Source: Candidatus Cloacimonadota bacterium
Lineage (GTDB): Bacteria; Cloacimonadota; Cloacimonadia; Cloacimonadales; JAFGVF01
Direction: 5' to 3'
DNA: 7,872 bases
NCBI GenBank assembly: GCA_016938155.1
Contig: JAFGVF010000322.1
Span: forward strand, 1 to 7,872
Shown here: positions 1 through 5,585 of the stretch, one piece after another
Position numbering within the stretch: the first letter of the stretch is position 1
How the letters are laid out: every line of letters starts with the position of its first letter
Notes under the pieces: generated by a model
Databases searched by the model: none
The model's input: the letters and a program-made list of their open reading frames with translations, nothing else
Told to the model about the DNA's origin: nothing
Made by a program: the position numbers and the translations under genes

Positions 1-29
1 AGTATAAAGGTGCTATTTCTAACAATGCT

Positions 30-1313
30 CTATAAAATATTCCTCTCAATAAACCTACCGTTCTTGTTTTTAGAAATGCCGTCCTTATGGTCAAAGGCAA
101 TCTCCCCCATCACATAAGTCTTATAAACTCGGCATTTCATTTCAAATTGGTTATAATTTGAGTCTTTATCATCAACAGTATAAGTATAATTAGGGTCTAA
201 AAGCATAAAATCAGCATCTGCTCCTTCTTCAATACTACCCTTACGAGGGTAGATTTTCATTGCCCTCGCTGCATTCTCAGAAATCAGATTTATAAACTGA
301 CTGATCTGAGCCTTAGGGTTACTGTAAAACCGAGTATAAAGAAAAGGAATATGATGAGGATAGTCATTAGGTGTGCCAAACGGCATATCGGAATTATCTA
401 TCAGATTTCTGTCTTTATAACCGCTATGTGTTGCAAGAATTGATGCTCTACAGAATTTAAACATATCCTTCAGATTATTCCGCTCTTCATTACGCTTCTG
501 GTAAGTTCTGGCAAAGATAAGCTCGACAAGCTTCTGATTATGAAGATGTAAGAAATACTCCGGTTTTAAGTCGAAACTTATATCAAATCTCTTCTGAGCT
601 GATATCAAGTAGTTTATTGATTTAAAAGTATTTGCATAAGTGAAGTGAATGGGATTATCCAGAGACCGTCTGACAATTTTAGTTAAGGCACTGATTTGAT
701 TTTCCGCTAATTCATCTTCAGGCAAGCTGTCATAAACTCTATCAATCAATTGATTATCAATAGCGTTGATGGAAATCATCATTTCTTTATCAGGAACATC
801 AGAGAATAGATCATTTATTTCCTCATAGCTAAAAAAATCAATATCTTCGCAGTCTGTTAAAGTATAAATTTGAAAACCTAATGTCCCTTTATCCCAAAGT
901 TCTTCCATATCTTCAAAATAAAACGGGGCATCTTTAGAGTCTATTTTAGAAAGTATCCCAAAGTTTAGTATCGGTTTGCCAATCTTCTTTTTTACAGAAT
1001 CGAATTGCTCGGTATTCAACAAAGCTTCTGAATCCGCAGCAGGATTCTCTATCACAGATGTAAATCCACCTTTTACAGCAAGTCTCCCCAATTCATTGAA
1101 ATAGCTTTCGCCCTCTTCCAGGCTTGTATAATGCACTTGAGCATCTATTGCACCCGGAAGTAAATACATTCCTTCAGCATCGATAATCTCATCGATCTGC
1201 TCATCTTCAATGACTTCATCGCTGATTTTTACGATTTTGTCGCTGAATAGCACATTGTACGGTTTCAATTTCTTGTTACTCTTGGGTAAGTAAACATTGC
1301 GTATTAGTTTCAT
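30..1313 (-). CDS. Catalytically degenerate dihydroorotase/hydantoinase-like amidohydrolase
   Basis: This 427-residue protein has the full length and layout of cyclic amidohydrolases (dihydroorotase, allantoinase, dihydropyrimidinase). A small N-terminal beta part is followed by PGAIDAQVH (residues 53-61) and GGFTSVIENP (82-91), and near the C-terminus by SENAARAMKIYPRKGSI and GADADFMLLDP. The metal-binding residues are mostly gone. The HxH pair is Q59-x-H61, the carboxylated lysine of GFK is Q148 (GFQIYT), and the next two histidine ligands are N183 and Y226. The catalytic Asp of ATDHAPH appears to be H296 (LATHSGYK). It is therefore probably not a hydrolase. Known non-catalytic relatives include PyrC', which supports aspartate transcarbamoylase in Pseudomonas, and the eukaryotic CRMP proteins; a structural or regulatory role is inferred. 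I chose ATG at 1313 because AGGTG lies 7 nt upstream; the in-frame TTG at 1319 sits almost on that site. It is transcribed alone from the promoter at 1360-1387. No pyrimidine gene is visible beside it. Confidence 0.85.
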   Translation of the reverse strand: MKLIRNVYLPKSNKKLKPYNVLFSDKIVKISDEVIEDEQIDEIIDAEGMYLLPGAIDAQVHYTSLEEGESYFNELGRLAVKGGFTSVIENPAADSEALLNTEQFDSVKKKIGKPILNFGILSKIDSKDAPFYFEDMEELWDKGTLGFQIYTLTDCEDIDFFSYEEINDLFSDVPDKEMMISINAIDNQLIDRVYDSLPEDELAENQISALTKIVRRSLDNPIHFTYANTFKSINYLISAQKRFDISFDLKPEYFLHLHNQKLVELIFARTYQKRNEERNNLKDMFKFCRASILATHSGYKDRNLIDNSDMPFGTPNDYPHHIPFLYTRFYSNPKAQISQFINLISENAARAMKIYPRKGSIEEGADADFMLLDPNYTYTVDDKDSNYNQFEMKCRVYKTYVMGEIAFDHKDGISKNKNGRFIERNIL

Positions 1314-1359
1314 TACCAATCACCTGTAATTATTCAAAGTTTGTAATCTTCGTTTGTCA

Positions 1360-1387
1360 ATTATACTAATTATCAGAAAGCTGTCAA
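1360..1387 (-). promoter_or_regulatory. Sigma-70-type promoter for the dihydroorotase-like gene
   Basis: On the minus strand TTGACA (1387-1382) and TATAAT (1365-1360) are separated by 16 nt. Both boxes match consensus perfectly. Transcription should start near 1353, giving a leader of about 40 nt before the ATG at 1313. The promoter lies between the end of the PHP gene and the dihydroorotase-like gene, so the latter is expressed independently of the upstream operon, or in addition to read-through. Confidence 0.75.
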
Positions 1388-1415
1388 TAATTAACAGCAT
1401 TTTGCGTTAATTATT
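1386..1415. repeat. 10-bp inverted repeat abutting the -35 box
   Basis: AATAATTAAC (1386-1395) and GTTAATTATT (1406-1415) are perfect inverted copies around AGCATTTTGC, in which a further GC/GC pair can form with one bulged A. The left arm overlaps the last 2 nt of the -35 box at 1382-1387. It could be an operator for the downstream gene or a weak terminator of the PHP operon. The stem is AT-rich and on the minus strand no T-run follows, so termination is less likely. Confidence 0.45.
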
Positions 1416-1455
1416 TTTTAACTCTGCTCTGTAATTGCGGAATTATAAGTAATTT

Positions 1456-2205
1456 CTATGAAAGCTCTGCCGGTTTAATAAATCTCCCATCAGTATTATT
1501 TATTGCAGATGCTATCTCTTCAAATGTCGGTTTCTCAAGGTATAAATTGCTATAGCCGGTTCCTATTTGTTCGATATAATGAGAATCGGAATTACGGATA
1601 AGCTGATATTCTTTAACAAAGGGATATTGAGCCATCAGTCTGTCAATTTTACATTTCGCAGTAATTCCCAATGTCTTAAACTGTAAATCAGGTGGAATAA
1701 ATCCCAATTGACCAAGGAGACTATATGATGATGCGTCAACATGGGCAGGGAAACAGACGCCTCCTGCATTTCGCACTTCCCGGACAGCTTCATCAAGGCT
1801 CCAGAGAGAAGAATTGATAAGTGCTCTTTCTTCAATACCAAGGATATTTTCCTCTGCATCAATTATCACTTGATCGCCAAAGAAATCTGGATTATTTTCT
1901 ATGGGGAGAAGTGAATTATAGATTAATCTATCGAATTTTTCTGCAATCAATAGATTGGGAAAAACAGCTATCAGATGTATCTCTTCACTAGTCTGGATTT
2001 CGACTCCGGGCAGTACCACAATACCCGCTTGTTCACCTTTTTTGATATAAGCGGAACAGTTTTTCGTAGAATTATGGTCGGTTATCGCTATGATTTCCAA
2101 GCCAGCCTCGATTGCTTTTTTGATTACGGCAGAAGGAGACATCTCTAAATCTCCGCAAGGAGACAAAACTGTATGGATATGCAAATCTGCTTTATATAAT
2201 CGCAT
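1456..2205 (-). CDS. PHP-domain metal-dependent phosphoesterase
   Basis: This 249-residue protein carries the PHP signature in order: DLHIHT (H9, H11), ITDHN (D43, H44), PGVEI (E69), H77, FPAHVD (H155) and NSDSH (D207, H209). All expected metal ligands are present, so an active bi- or trinuclear metal phosphoesterase is likely. It belongs with the stand-alone PHP proteins related to TrpH/YciV, some of which hydrolyse nucleotide 3',5'-bisphosphates or trim RNA 5' ends. The substrate here is unknown. It is the last gene of the five-gene operon. Its ATG overlaps the stop of the preceding DRTGG gene (TGATG), which indicates translational coupling, with AAAGG 4 nt upstream. An in-frame TTG at 2208 would sit next to that site and was not used. 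In this setting it may remove a phosphate or turn over a nucleotide signal, but that is inference. Confidence 0.88.
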   Translation of the reverse strand: MRLYKADLHIHTVLSPCGDLEMSPSAVIKKAIEAGLEIIAITDHNSTKNCSAYIKKGEQAGIVVLPGVEIQTSEEIHLIAVFPNLLIAEKFDRLIYNSLLPIENNPDFFGDQVIIDAEENILGIEERALINSSLWSLDEAVREVRNAGGVCFPAHVDASSYSLLGQLGFIPPDLQFKTLGITAKCKIDRLMAQYPFVKEYQLIRNSDSHYIEQIGTGYSNLYLEKPTFEEIASAINNTDGRFIKPAELS

Positions 2206-2549
2206 CAAACCTTTAGAAGAGAATAGATTTTACCCGCTAATTCAAAGACGGTAAGTGGGCTTGTGAGTAGAATAATGCCTTCTTCTCTGGCTTTATTGAT
2301 AACACTTTGTTCAGGAATAATATCTTTTGCGAATATGATAACCGGAATTCCGGTCATAGAAGCCACAGCAATTGTGTTTAAGTGTCGCATGATAGTTATC
2401 CAAATCTGATTTTCCTGGGCTGAACCCATAACATCAGACAATAAATCGGAAACATAACCATTCTCAATAACTGTTTTACTTGTATCTAAGTCGGGGGTTA
2501 AATTCGTAATCTCTATTTTTTCTATTAGGGTTTGTACACTAAGTGCCAT
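2205..2549 (-). CDS. DRTGG-domain protein (second copy in operon)
   Basis: This small 114-residue soluble alpha/beta protein consists almost only of a DRTGG-type domain (the domain named after phosphotransacetylase, CBS-pyrophosphatase and HPr-kinase-related proteins). The visible core is GYVSDLLSDVMG (about residues 31-42), a middle strand and helix, TGIPVIIFAKD, and REEGIILLTS near the end. The literal DRTGG motif is not present, and the assignment rests on the SDLLSDV core, the length and the gene context. It is homologous to the first gene of the operon (4329-4679), sharing SDLhSDhh (h, hydrophobic) and a following GI/PVhhh strand. The ATG overlaps the TAA of the hydrogenase-like gene (TAATG). 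Its GAGGAG ribosome site (2555-2560) lies within the last codons of that gene. It overlaps the PHP gene by 1 bp. It probably binds a ligand or a partner protein; no catalytic motif is visible. Confidence 0.75.
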   Translation of the reverse strand: MALSVQTLIEKIEITNLTPDLDTSKTVIENGYVSDLLSDVMGSAQENQIWITIMRHLNTIAVASMTGIPVIIFAKDIIPEQSVINKAREEGIILLTSPLTVFELAGKIYSLLKV

Positions 2550-3820
2550 TATTTCTCCTCTTCTTTAGTTTGTTTCAATAATATGATGCAATCGTCCAAG
2601 GCTGCTCTTCCCTGCACAATATCTTCAGCAAGACTGTAGCAATTTGGTGAACCGCAAGCCGAGCAGTTTAATCCAGGTAACTGAGTCAGGATTTCATTCA
2701 ACTTTTTCATCTTAGTGAGGGCTATTTTTATATCGGGGTCCAATTTCATCATAGACCGTGGAAGAATCGGATCTACCTTAAAAGCATCCTGTCGATTCAT
2801 TTCAGAAATCTCACTGTCGTCAAACTCCACCTTCCGGGCTTCTTTAGTGAGTTTTTTTATCCTACTCATTGCCACGAATGGATTCTCCACATTCAAAACT
2901 CCACCGACACAGCCATTTTTGCAATTTCTTACAACTATATAATCGTATTGGTCAAGGTAATGGTCTTCTACTTTGGAAAGAACATCTTTAACATTCTCAA
3001 TCCCGTTGACAGACAGAGTTCTGATGTCGTCACAATCCACAAGGTCAGCTTCTACGCCTGATAGAGTCCAGGCTAAACCGGCATCGTAGGATTCGAAATC
3101 TGTATCAAGTTTCTCACCGGAATTCAGAATTTGCTTAACTTCGTTATAGATTACTTTGATTGAAAAAGCACCATCATACAATTTCTGCCGTGCTCCTTCG
3201 GGAGCATGAGTAGCAGTCAGTTCTGCTATACAGGGGATGATGTTGAAAATCCCTATCTCTTCAGGTTCTAATTTCTGTTCATCAGCAATTTTCTGTCGAT
3301 AATACTGAGCAAGGATTCCCATTGGTGATTCCATTAACAATAAATTGGGAAGCAAAGAAGGAAAACGAACCTGTATTAATCGGACAACCGCAGGGCAATT
3401 ACTTGACAGTATTGGTCTTATATGCTTATTCTCTCTTACATATTCCCGTATCAATCGTACCATAAAACCCGTGATCATGCTTTCTTCTATTACAAGATTG
3501 AACCCCAGTTTTTTTACTGCTGCCAAGACTTCTTTGTAGGATATATTTTCCGAAAACTGCCCTGCAAATGCAGAAGTTACAATCGCAGCACTGTAAGGAA
3601 ACTTCCTTATTTTCTCAAGGGGATCAGGGTGTGGTACCAGTGCCTTATATTTACAGACGGAAACGCAATTACCGCAGTCTATGCATCTGGTCGCATCTAT
3701 TTCAACTTTTCCCTCACGGACTCTCATCGCCTCAGTTGGACACACTCGCACGCAGGAAGTACAACCGGTGCAGTTGTCTTTTACTATCTCGAATCCGTGA
3801 TAGTATCTTTTTATCGTCAT
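2549..3820 (-). CDS. [FeFe]-hydrogenase-like iron-sulfur protein with degenerate active site
   Basis: This 423-residue protein has three parts. Residues 17-27 and 46-56 are two [4Fe-4S] ferredoxin motifs (CTGCTSCVRVC and CIDCGNCVSVC). Residues about 76-310 match the H-cluster domain of [FeFe] hydrogenases: SSNCPAV (C142) for the usual TSCCPxW, IPCIAEL (C197) for MPCxxKK, and NCKNGCVGG (C300, C304) for MACxxGCxxGG. The four cluster cysteines are kept. The proton-relay cysteine is N141, and the active-site lysine of motif 2 is E200. Residues 386-411 form a further CX2CX4CX16C iron-sulfur motif, as in RnfB and corrinoid proteins. This pattern fits divergent, putatively sensory hydrogenase-like proteins rather than an H2-producing enzyme. 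It lies third in the operon, 12 nt after the GHKL ATPase, with GAAGG 5 nt before its ATG. No HydE/F/G maturase gene is in view, so whether a full H-cluster forms is unknown. Confidence 0.88.
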   Translation of the reverse strand: MTIKRYYHGFEIVKDNCTGCTSCVRVCPTEAMRVREGKVEIDATRCIDCGNCVSVCKYKALVPHPDPLEKIRKFPYSAAIVTSAFAGQFSENISYKEVLAAVKKLGFNLVIEESMITGFMVRLIREYVRENKHIRPILSSNCPAVVRLIQVRFPSLLPNLLLMESPMGILAQYYRQKIADEQKLEPEEIGIFNIIPCIAELTATHAPEGARQKLYDGAFSIKVIYNEVKQILNSGEKLDTDFESYDAGLAWTLSGVEADLVDCDDIRTLSVNGIENVKDVLSKVEDHYLDQYDYIVVRNCKNGCVGGVLNVENPFVAMSRIKKLTKEARKVEFDDSEISEMNRQDAFKVDPILPRSMMKLDPDIKIALTKMKKLNEILTQLPGLNCSACGSPNCYSLAEDIVQGRAALDDCIILLKQTKEEEK

Positions 3821-3832
3821 ATTAACCTTCGC

Positions 3833-4324
3833 TTAATGAAAGAATATTATTACATCTAACTTTGTTGATTCATTCTTTGCAGAATCAAGCTTCATTATAT
3901 CGGAATTCCTTTCAATGTTTGGCAATCCGAGTCCGGCACCAAAACCCATCTCCCGAACCAAGTCAGTCGCTGTTGAAAATCCGGGGGTCATGGCTTTTGA
4001 TAAATCTTCTATTCCCGGACCTCTATCTTGAAAGACTATATGGACATAATCAGGGAAGATATTGCTTGTCATCACTCCACCGCGGGAATGGGCAGTGATA
4101 TTAATCTCTGCTTCATAAGCTGCAACAGCTACTTTTCTCATTATTGCCGGATCGACTCCCAATCTTTTTATGGTTACTTTTAACTCTGCTGAGCCTTTTC
4201 CGGAATTCACAAAGTCATTTTCATGAATTTCAAACTCAAGGACTATCTCAGGATTTATATTCGTTTGAAATACTTCCTCAATCCTGTCCTGATACATCGG
4301 ATTTACTTTAATGTATTCTGCCAT
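3833..4324 (-). CDS. GHKL ATPase, anti-sigma factor / serine-protein kinase type (RsbW-like)
   Basis: This 163-residue protein is a single histidine-kinase-type ATP-binding domain without a dimerisation/phosphoacceptor helix or sensor region, as in RsbW/SpoIIAB. The N box is E71xxxN75 (YEAEIN), the G1 box is DRGPGI (D100-I105) and the G2 box is GFGAGLGL (127-134). Residues 1-40 form an extension longer than in the shortest family members. Such proteins either bind sigma factors or phosphorylate a small partner on serine. No sigma factor or STAS-domain antagonist gene is in this window, so the partner may be one of the operon products; that is an inference. The gene starts 4 nt after the stop of the first DRTGG gene and lacks a strong ribosome site of its own, suggesting coupled translation. 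The assignment to the GHKL superfamily is firm, while kinase versus anti-sigma activity is open. Confidence 0.85.
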   Translation of the reverse strand: MAEYIKVNPMYQDRIEEVFQTNINPEIVLEFEIHENDFVNSGKGSAELKVTIKRLGVDPAIMRKVAVAAYEAEINITAHSRGGVMTSNIFPDYVHIVFQDRGPGIEDLSKAMTPGFSTATDLVREMGFGAGLGLPNIERNSDIMKLDSAKNESTKLDVIIFFH

Positions 4325-4328
4325 AATG

Positions 4329-4679
4329 CTATTGTATCTTACAGCTGCGTAGTCCTTCCTGATAAAGGATTCCGCTTGATCTATACATGGTGAAGTTGGT
4401 TGAAATAAGAACTAATTCCCGTTCTTCAGCCATTTCAATTAACTCTTCGGTTGGCCTTTTACCCCGAACAAATACTATACCCACAAGGTCTATCATATCT
4501 GATAGTCGTATCACCTGCGGATTTGTCAATCCTGTTAATAATAATGTGGATTCTTTCGTGCACATTAGGATATCGCTAATTAAATCGGAACTGAAAGCAC
4601 AAGGTACTTCTACATCAAGATTTGGTGTATTGGTCAGTACTTCACCTTCAAGCTTTTCAGCAAGTTCTCTCAGAGTCAT
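4329..4679 (-). CDS. DRTGG-domain protein (first gene of operon)
   Basis: This 116-residue soluble protein begins MTLRELAEKLEGEVLT, a helix-strand start typical of DRTGG-type domains. It continues with CAFSSDLISDILM (about residues 27-39), a TLLLTG strand, LVGIVFVRGK and RELVLIS. The SDLISDI core and overall layout match the second DRTGG protein of the operon (2205-2549), so the two are paralogues at moderate to low identity. No catalytic motif is visible. Family members act as small regulatory or ligand-binding modules attached to phosphotransacetylase, CBS-pyrophosphatases and HPr-kinase-like proteins. I placed the start at ATG 4679 because GAGGTGAT lies immediately upstream with 5 nt spacing from GAGG. 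The in-frame GTG at 4685 is part of that ribosome site and cannot be the start. It is first in the five-gene operon, and the likely promoter is at 4725-4752. Confidence 0.75.
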   Translation of the reverse strand: MTLRELAEKLEGEVLTNTPNLDVEVPCAFSSDLISDILMCTKESTLLLTGLTNPQVIRLSDMIDLVGIVFVRGKRPTEELIEMAEERELVLISTNFTMYRSSGILYQEGLRSCKIQ

Positions 4680-4724
4680 AATCACCTCTATTTCTTTTTC
4701 TTAATTTACTCATAACATCATGAC

Positions 4725-4752
4725 ACTCTATTTTTTGCTGTTTTCCAGTCAA
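4725..4752 (-). promoter_or_regulatory. Probable promoter of the hydrogenase-like operon
   Basis: On the minus strand TTGACT (4752-4747) is followed after 16 nt by TAGAGT (4730-4725). These match the consensus at 5 of 6 and 4 of 6 positions. The spacer contains an A6 run. A start near 4718 would leave a leader of about 39 nt before ATG 4679. It is the best match in the region on this strand, but other weaker pairs exist further upstream. Confidence 0.4.
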
Positions 4753-4809
4753 TGAAAACTGTAAATATTACTCTACCCAAGAAACGACAACACAATCTAT
4801 ATTAACTTT

Positions 4810-4837
4810 CAGTTTACGGTTAAAGTATCTTAAACTG
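4810..4837. repeat. CAGTTTA inverted repeat, possible operator
   Basis: CAGTTTA (4810-4816) and TAAACTG (4831-4837) form a 7-bp perfect inverted repeat with 14 nt between. A third CAGTTTA occurs at 5184-5190, just after the TTGACA ahead of the membrane-protein gene. The pattern could be a transcription-factor site shared by the two divergent units, but short AT-rich words recur easily by chance. Confidence 0.25.
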
Positions 4838-4994
4838 GTGCATAACTATAGCTACTTCCCTATTTATCAGGCTGTTCTTTCCCTCTTAATCTTATCCGGT
4901 AAGAGTCTTTTACAAACATTTCTCCAAGTCTATTATCTCCCTTAATAATACTCAGGAAAAAATCGGGAAAAACTTATGAACAAAATGTGAATAA

Positions 4995-5012
4995 CTCGGG
5001 GGTTCGCCCGAG
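4995..5012. repeat. GC-rich hairpin next to tandem repeats
   Basis: CTCGGG (4995-5000) pairs with CCCGAG (5007-5012) across the loop GGTTCG, a strong 6-bp stem. The same CTCGGG arm can pair instead with CCCGAG in the tandem repeats at 5018-5023 and 5040-5045. There is no T-run on either side, so it is not an intrinsic terminator. Confidence 0.55.
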
Positions 5013-5014
5013 AG

Positions 5015-5058
5015 ATTCCCGAGAGAGTCCCGGGTGATTCCCGAGTGATTCCCGTGTG
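5015..5058. repeat. Tandem repeat of an 11-bp unit (4 copies)
   Basis: Four consecutive 11-bp units read ATTCCCGAGAG (5015), AGTCCCGGGTG (5026), ATTCCCGAGTG (5037) and ATTCCCGTGTG (5048). A degenerate fifth unit precedes them (TTCGCCCGAGAG, 5003-5014). The consensus is ATTCCCGAGTG. The block is far richer in GC than the flanking DNA. It may be a minisatellite, a helically phased set of protein-binding sites or an RNA structure; the sequence does not decide between these. Confidence 0.8.
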
Positions 5059-5176
5059 TTTGATTAGGACATAATAGAAAAAATGACAGCAATTTTACAA
5101 AGAAAGTTAAAGAAAGTGTTCTATTTAGATCGAATCTTTGGAATAAAGTGGACAATAACACTAAAAAAGATTTCCA

Positions 5177-5206
5177 TTGACATCAGTTTACAGCCGGATG
5201 TTAGTT
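5177..5206 (+). promoter_or_regulatory. Weak candidate promoter of the membrane-protein gene
   Basis: A perfect TTGACA (5177-5182) lies 48 nt before the ATG at 5231. No good -10 box follows at the right distance; TTAGTT (5201-5206, 18-nt spacer) matches only at the first and last base. A start near 5213 would leave a very short leader before the ribosome site at 5221. Confidence 0.25.
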
Positions 5207-5230
5207 AATTAAAAATAATCAGGAGGTATT

Positions 5231-5521
5231 ATGTACGATAATGAATCATCAACTGACTTTCGAAGTAATGAGCTTCAGGAACGGAATGATCCACCGATTA
5301 AAGTTGGAGAGTGGATTTGGTCATTAATACTGGTGGGGATTCCTCTAATCGGTTTTGCTATGTTACTGATTTGGGGATTTGATTCCAATGTCAATAAAAA
5401 CAAATCAAATTGGGCAAAAGCTCAGCTAATATTAATGGTAATAGCAGCAGTTTTATATGGTTTATTCTTCGCTGTTTTTGGTGTAGCAATGATGACGGCG
5501 TTGAGTGAAATGAATTTTTAA
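5231..5521 (+). CDS. Small two-helix membrane protein of unknown function
   Basis: This 96-residue protein has a polar N-terminus (residues 1-25, acidic and rich in N, S and E). It has two hydrophobic segments suited to span the membrane, about 28-50 and 64-90. The loop between them, about residues 51-63, carries DSNVNKNKSNWAKAQ. An S-N-x-N-x-x-K-x-N-W/Y-A-K-A pattern between two helices recurs in small uncharacterised membrane proteins of many bacteria. I recognise that family pattern but know no function for it. The start is firm: AGGAGGT (5221-5227) lies just ahead of the ATG. It is a single-gene unit, divergent from the hydrogenase-like operon and convergent with the HU gene, and ends at the shared terminator at 5544-5566. 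Confidence 0.85.
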   Translation: MYDNESSTDFRSNELQERNDPPIKVGEWIWSLILVGIPLIGFAMLLIWGFDSNVNKNKSNWAKAQLILMVIAAVLYGLFFAVFGVAMMTALSEMNF

Positions 5522-5543
5522 GTGTTGATTTATAGCAATAAAA

Positions 5544-5566
5544 AAGCAGGAGCAAAACTCCTGCTT
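5544..5566. terminator. Bidirectional intrinsic terminator
   Basis: AAGCAGGAG and CTCCTGCTT form a perfect 9-bp stem around the loop CAAAA. On the minus strand a run of six T follows the GC part of the stem, ideal for ending the HU transcript, whose stop lies 20 nt before. On the plus strand TTATTT follows, so it can also end the membrane-protein transcript. Confidence 0.88.
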
Positions 5567-5585
5567 ATTTCATGTAAAATTGAAA

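Larger units (their letters stand above)
4680..5230. other. Divergent intergenic region with repeats and promoters
   Basis: This 551-bp gap lies between the minus-strand operon and the plus-strand membrane-protein gene. I find no convincing gene or tRNA in it. It holds a probable minus-strand promoter (4725-4752), an inverted CAGTTTA pair (4810-4837) and a GC-rich hairpin with 11-bp tandem repeats (4995-5058) that stands out against the AT-rich surroundings. A TTGACA (5177-5182) lies before the plus-strand gene. A 41-codon reading frame at 5083-5208 is judged non-coding for want of a well-placed ribosome site. Confidence 0.6.

Noticed and set aside
1314..1319. Upstream TTG start for the dihydroorotase-like gene, and similar longer TTG/GTG starts at 2208, 4685 and 6163
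   Set aside because: In the three minus-strand cases (1319, 2208, 4685) the longer start falls on or next to the Shine-Dalgarno site that serves a well-placed ATG. At 6163 the ATG at 6178 has its own site and gives the usual HAD N-terminus.
1391..1419. Intrinsic terminator on the plus strand (hairpin followed by T-run)
   Set aside because: There is no plus-strand gene upstream for it to end, and the stem is mostly A-T; an operator role fits the position better.
3422..3859. 145-codon open frame on the plus strand opposite the hydrogenase-like gene
   Set aside because: It lies fully antisense to a gene with clear cysteine motifs, shows no recognisable domain and lacks a ribosome site; it is a by-product of the codon pattern of the real gene.
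4387..4704. 105-codon open frame on the plus strand opposite the first DRTGG gene
   Set aside because: It is antisense to a well-supported gene, serine-rich low-complexity in translation and without any known motif.
4882..4906. Hairpin CTCTTA...TAAGAG followed by a T-rich stretch
   Set aside because: The stem is only 6 bp, weak and with a large loop, and no transcript is known to need ending there.
4995..5058. CRISPR array
   Set aside because: The repeat units are 11 bp and directly abutting, with no spacers, unlike CRISPR repeats of 24 bp or more.
4952..5161. 69-codon minus-strand frame across the tandem repeats
   Set aside because: Half of it translates the repeat block, no ribosome site is present and the hydrophobic start resembles a chance AT-rich reading.
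5083..5208. 41-codon plus-strand frame rich in Lys and Ile ahead of the membrane-protein gene
   Set aside because: The only purine-rich site (AGGA) is 13 nt from the ATG, the product matches nothing I know, and it overlaps the candidate promoter. A small protein cannot be excluded but is not supported.
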